Below are positions 5,366-7,721 of a DNA stretch of 7,721 bases, in pieces. Made by a program: the position numbers and the translations under genes. Position 1 is the stretch's first letter, and the number at the start of each line of letters is the position of its first letter. Where the stretch lies: NCBI GenBank assembly GCA_027050975.1, contig JALUAR010000003.1:1-7721 (forward strand). The letters run 5' to 3'. This stretch comes from Thermodesulfovibrio sp. Lineage in GTDB: Bacteria > Nitrospirota > Thermodesulfovibrionia > Thermodesulfovibrionales > JdFR-85. The notes beneath the pieces are model-generated. The model made no database searches, was not told the origin of the DNA, and saw only the letters and a program-made list of their open reading frames with translations.

Positions 5366-6526
5366 ATGTGTGATCTTGACTATGCAGGACAGAACAGGAA
5401 AAATCAGATAACTATACCCGTAGAAAAGGCTGCAGGTATGGTGCTTGCCCATGATATAACAGAGATAAGAGCAGGGGAGTTCAAAGGACGTGCCTTCAGA
5501 AAGGGGCATGTAATCAGGAAAGAGGACATATGTCATCTCCAGAGGCTTGGAAAAGAAAGGCTCTATGTGCTTAATATAGGCAATGATGAGATGCACGAGG
5601 ATGAAGCTGCCTTTGAACTTGCAAGGGCTTTAATGGGCAGGGGAGTAGAGATGGAGGGTGAGCCAAAGGAAGGAAAGATAAACATCATAGCCTCCTTTGA
5701 TGGACTATTAAAGATAGATAAAGAGAGACTCAAGGCATTTAACATGCTCGGTGAGGTGATGTGTGCAACACTACACAACAATACAGTGGTCAGGAAGGGA
5801 CAGGTGGTGGCAGGAACAAGGGCTATACCGCTTGTGGTGAAGAAGCATGTAGTGAATGAGGCAGTTAATTTAGTCAGGAGTAAAGGGGCAGGAGGGGTAA
5901 TAGAGGTAAGGCAGTTAAGGCGGCCAAGGGCAGGTGTGGTGATCACTGGTAATGAGGTCTATTACGGACGGATAAAGGATGCCTTTGCACCAATAATTGA
6001 GAGAAAGATAGAGCAATTTAATGGTGAGATAGTGGGTATCTATTATGCTCCTGATGATGCCTCTTACATAGAAGAAAGGCTAAGAGAACTCATTGATGCA
6101 GGGGCAGACCTTTTGATAACTACAGGTGGTATGTCAGTTGACCCTGATGATGTAACAAGGTTTGCCATCAGAAACCTTGGCGTAAAAGAGATGCACTACG
6201 GCTCAGCAGTGCTTCCAGGGGCGATGTTTTTAGTGGCATATCTTGAAGAGTCAGAAGTCAACGGTCGGCAATCAGGAGGAAATAAAGATAATGATATATA
6301 TGATATTGACAACTCACAACTCGACACTCAAAACTCAAACTTGATTCCTGTCATAGGTATTCCTGCCTGTGGAATGTATCATAAGATCACCATCTTTGAC
6401 CTTATACTTCCAAGGCTTCTTTCAGGTGAGTATATAGGTAGAGAAGATTTAGCAGAAATGGGACATGGTGGACTCTGTCTTAACTGTAAAGAATGTAGAT
6501 ATCCAAAATGCCCTTTTGGAAAATAG
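5366..6526 (+). CDS. MoeA-like molybdopterin-binding protein with C-terminal four-cysteine tail
   Basis: This 386-residue protein belongs to the MoeA/MoCF-domain group that inserts molybdate or tungstate into molybdopterin, or handles the finished cofactor. The N-terminal region (ITIPVEKAAGMVLAHDIT) is MoeA-like. The MoCF fold carries TGNEV at 194-198 and TTGGMSVDPDD at 252-262, the usual cofactor-binding motifs. The tail has C371-x2-C374-x2-C377-x4-C382, a likely metal or Fe-S site absent from E. coli MoeA. The frame is open back to ATG 5294, but AAGGAGG (5354-5360) lies five bases before ATG 5366 and the family resemblance begins after it, so I chose 5366. Residues 296-326 form a low-complexity Asn/Asp/Ser/Gln insertion before the conserved VIGIPACGMY block. 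It is probably cytoplasmic. Grouping with the FmdE gene suggests a maturation role for the upstream molybdoenzyme. It may be a specialised paralogue rather than the housekeeping MoeA. Confidence 0.88.
   Translation: MCDLDYAGQNRKNQITIPVEKAAGMVLAHDITEIRAGEFKGRAFRKGHVIRKEDICHLQRLGKERLYVLNIGNDEMHEDEAAFELARALMGRGVEMEGEPKEGKINIIASFDGLLKIDKERLKAFNMLGEVMCATLHNNTVVRKGQVVAGTRAIPLVVKKHVVNEAVNLVRSKGAGGVIEVRQLRRPRAGVVITGNEVYYGRIKDAFAPIIERKIEQFNGEIVGIYYAPDDASYIEERLRELIDAGADLLITTGGMSVDPDDVTRFAIRNLGVKEMHYGSAVLPGAMFLVAYLEESEVNGRQSGGNKDNDIYDIDNSQLDTQNSNLIPVIGIPACGMYHKITIFDLILPRLLSGEYIGREDLAEMGHGGLCLNCKECRYPKCPFGK
6251..6343 (+). repeat. In-frame low-complexity, repeat-like insertion in the MoeA-like gene
   Basis: About 31 codons rich in Asn, Asp, Ser and Gln interrupt the MoCF domain between YLEE and the conserved VIGIPAC block. 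The DNA includes an AT-rich stretch (ATGATATATATGATATT) and then degenerate copies of an AACTC-containing unit at 6311-6340. This resembles short intergenic repeat DNA more than ordinary coding sequence. The reading frame is kept, so the protein is probably still made with a surface loop. Confidence 0.5.
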
Positions 6527-6597
6527 ATCAAAGTAAGCTAATTATCTTTTAAAATCAATAGGTTATAATTATTTACCTTTTTTCATAGACATTTCTT

Positions 6598-6666
6598 TCA
6601 ATGCTCTAACCAGTCGTGTAATAAATTCATCTGGCATCCCCAGCTCCGAATATAAACCTTTTTCAT
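6598..6666 (-). other. Short frame resembling the N-terminus of MiaB, possible gene remnant
   Basis: In the 201-nt gap between the convergent genes, a 22-codon minus-strand frame starts at ATG 6666. It begins MKKVYIRSWGCQMN, very close to the first residues of the tRNA methylthiotransferase MiaB (E. coli has IKTWGCQMN there). It then ends LLHDWLEH with no further similarity. No Shine-Dalgarno precedes it. An overlapping minus-strand frame, ending at 6569, also stays open for about 40 codons. Either could be decayed coding DNA, or the match could be chance. The remainder of 6527-6727 holds AT-rich sequence and the hairpin described separately. Confidence 0.2.
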
Positions 6667-6682
6667 AATATATTATTATCCC

Positions 6683-6711
6683 AAAACCCTGCTATCAAAG
6701 GCAAATAGCAG
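6683..6711 (-). terminator. Possible intrinsic terminator of the hydrogenase gene
   Basis: On the minus strand, CTGCTAT (6711-6705) pairs with ATAGCAG (6695-6689) around a nine-base loop, followed by GGTTTT (6688-6683). It lies 16 nt after the stop codon of the hydrogenase large-subunit gene. The stem is seven base pairs and the T-tract short, so termination would be modest. Confidence 0.4.
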
Positions 6712-6727
6712 CCCTGAGGGGGCATTG

Positions 6728-7721
6728 TTACACCTCTAACATGTGAACAGAGCAGGAAATGCAGGGGTCAAAGGCACGTATCAGTGTCTCCAGAGCCGGT
6801 TTCAGTTCTTGAACCCCTTCTTTGAGCAGATGCCGTGCCATCTCCATAAGGGTCCTCTCCATCTCCGACAGATTAAGTGCCGTTGGAGTAATTATATCTC
6901 CGTCAAGAACATAGCCTTTCTCATCAAAGGTGTATGTGTGAAGAAGAAGCCCTCTTGGTGCCTCAATGGCTGCCACTCCGGTACCTGCACCTGGAGTGAA
7001 ATCTGAAACAATCCCTTCCTCACCAGGGAGTTCTGCCTTTGTCAGGCTATATGCTATCTTCCTGACCCGTTCCAGAGAGAATAAAAGCTCCACAGCTTGG
7101 GCAAGATTGTTCATGAATGTACTGCGCTGTGTGGAAAGATCAAGCTCCTTACAAAGCAGTTTGGCCTTCCCTTTAAGTTTGCCGGCATTATTCAGCACCC
7201 TTGCAAGAGCCCCTACCATAAAGGTTTTTTCATTGTCAAGAAGGGTATGCTTTGTATATGAAGGAGGAAGGGAGGACTCATGGAACCTCTTATTGAACTC
7301 CCCTACCCCCAACCTTTCCTTTCCATTAATCAGAATATCTCCGCCTGTATATTCGTACTCCTTTCCTGAAAGGGAGACCCAGTTTTTCACCTGAGCCAGT
7401 GAGGTTAACTCTAATCTGGGAATATCTTTTAAAGTCTCATAGGTTTTATCTATTAAAGAGTCTGCCTCTTCGGCAATTGATTCTAACTTACTCAGAGGAG
7501 GCAGAGCGCTCATCCCTCCCACAACAGGAGTTATCTGGTGTATTGCCCTGCCACCTACGGTTTCCTGAATCCTGTTACCCAGCCGTTTAAGCCTGAATCC
7601 CAGGGAGACGATCTCCGGAGCCTCCTTTGAAAGCTCAACAAAGGATGCTTTTCTGTAGTAATCAGGCAGTGCAAGGAGAAACAGATGAAGGGCATGGCTT
7701 TCAAGGGTCTCACCATGAAGC
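6728..7721 (-). CDS. [NiFe]-hydrogenase large subunit, group 3 type, C-terminal part (5' end outside window)
   Basis: The frame is open to the window edge, giving 330 visible residues; the N-terminal part with the first Ni-binding CxxC motif is missing. The visible part starts HGETLESHALH, the stretch normally found just after that first motif. GGRAIHQITPVVGG follows near 48-61, and EAPRGLLLHTY and ITPTALN near the end. The terminal motif is D318-P-C320-x2-C323-x2-H326, whose two Cys bind Ni and the Fe(CN)2CO unit. Sequence style fits cytoplasmic group 3 enzymes (FrhA/MvhA, sulfhydrogenase alpha or HoxH-like); the subgroup cannot be assigned without the small subunit. Only four residues (MLEV) follow the histidine where the maturation protease usually cuts. 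A GTG at 7522 could be misread as a start but lies deep within conserved sequence. The gene converges on the MoeA-like gene. H2 as electron donor for the molybdoenzyme is a plausible inference. Confidence 0.93.
   Translation of the reverse strand, partial: LHGETLESHALHLFLLALPDYYRKASFVELSKEAPEIVSLGFRLKRLGNRIQETVGGRAIHQITPVVGGMSALPPLSKLESIAEEADSLIDKTYETLKDIPRLELTSLAQVKNWVSLSGKEYEYTGGDILINGKERLGVGEFNKRFHESSLPPSYTKHTLLDNEKTFMVGALARVLNNAGKLKGKAKLLCKELDLSTQRSTFMNNLAQAVELLFSLERVRKIAYSLTKAELPGEEGIVSDFTPGAGTGVAAIEAPRGLLLHTYTFDEKGYVLDGDIITPTALNLSEMERTLMEMARHLLKEGVQELKPALETLIRAFDPCISCSVHMLEV

Noticed and set aside
6966..7394. Long plus-strand frame opposite the hydrogenase gene
   Set aside because: It is the antisense shadow of a strongly conserved [NiFe]-hydrogenase large subunit and has no recognisable protein features.
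1..7721. CRISPR array, tRNA/rRNA or insertion sequence
   Set aside because: No regularly spaced repeats, cloverleaf-like RNA, rRNA segments, transposase or terminal inverted repeats were seen on either strand.

Overview
The window looks like a chromosomal segment from an anaerobic, probably thermophilic or subsurface bacterium that respires sulfur compounds or metalloid oxyanions. The evidence is a Tat-exported molybdopterin oxidoreductase pair, molybdenum-cofactor accessory genes and a group 3-type [NiFe] hydrogenase. Codon use is rich in AGG and ATA. Together with gene content this would fit Nitrospirota (Thermodesulfovibrio-like) or Desulfobacterota, but no marker gene here fixes the taxonomy.

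Layout. Positions 1-164 are a leader with a strong sigma-54 promoter match (9-24) and a possible RNA hairpin (97-121). A two-gene operon follows on the + strand: an iron-sulfur beta subunit (165-941), then, 13 nt on, a 1055-residue Tat-exported catalytic alpha subunit (955-4122). A hairpin (4138-4167) separates these from an FmdE-family zinc-ribbon protein (4219-4851). That gene overlaps a small protein of unknown function with an internal duplication (4775-5116). After a 249-nt gap comes a MoeA-like molybdopterin-binding protein with a C-terminal four-cysteine tail (5366-6526). On the - strand, converging on it, is the C-terminal part of a cytoplasmic-type [NiFe]-hydrogenase large subunit (6728-7721, cut by the window edge).

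How the genes may work together. The alpha and beta subunits should form a periplasmic molybdo- or tungsto-enzyme of the tetrathionate/polysulfide/arsenate reductase type. FmdE, the small protein and the MoeA-like protein look like a cofactor-maturation or metal-insertion group for it. The hydrogenase could supply reducing equivalents. No membrane-anchor (NrfD/PsrC/TtrC-type) subunit is in the window.

The most interesting observation is in the beta subunit. Its sequence retains ligands for three iron-sulfur clusters, and all four ligands of the remaining cluster are replaced together. A further cluster has Asp in place of Cys. The protein also ends in a CxxCH motif. Other points are an in-frame repeat-like insertion in the MoeA-like protein, a perfect Shine-Dalgarno sequence embedded in the FmdE gene, and a short fragment resembling the start of MiaB.
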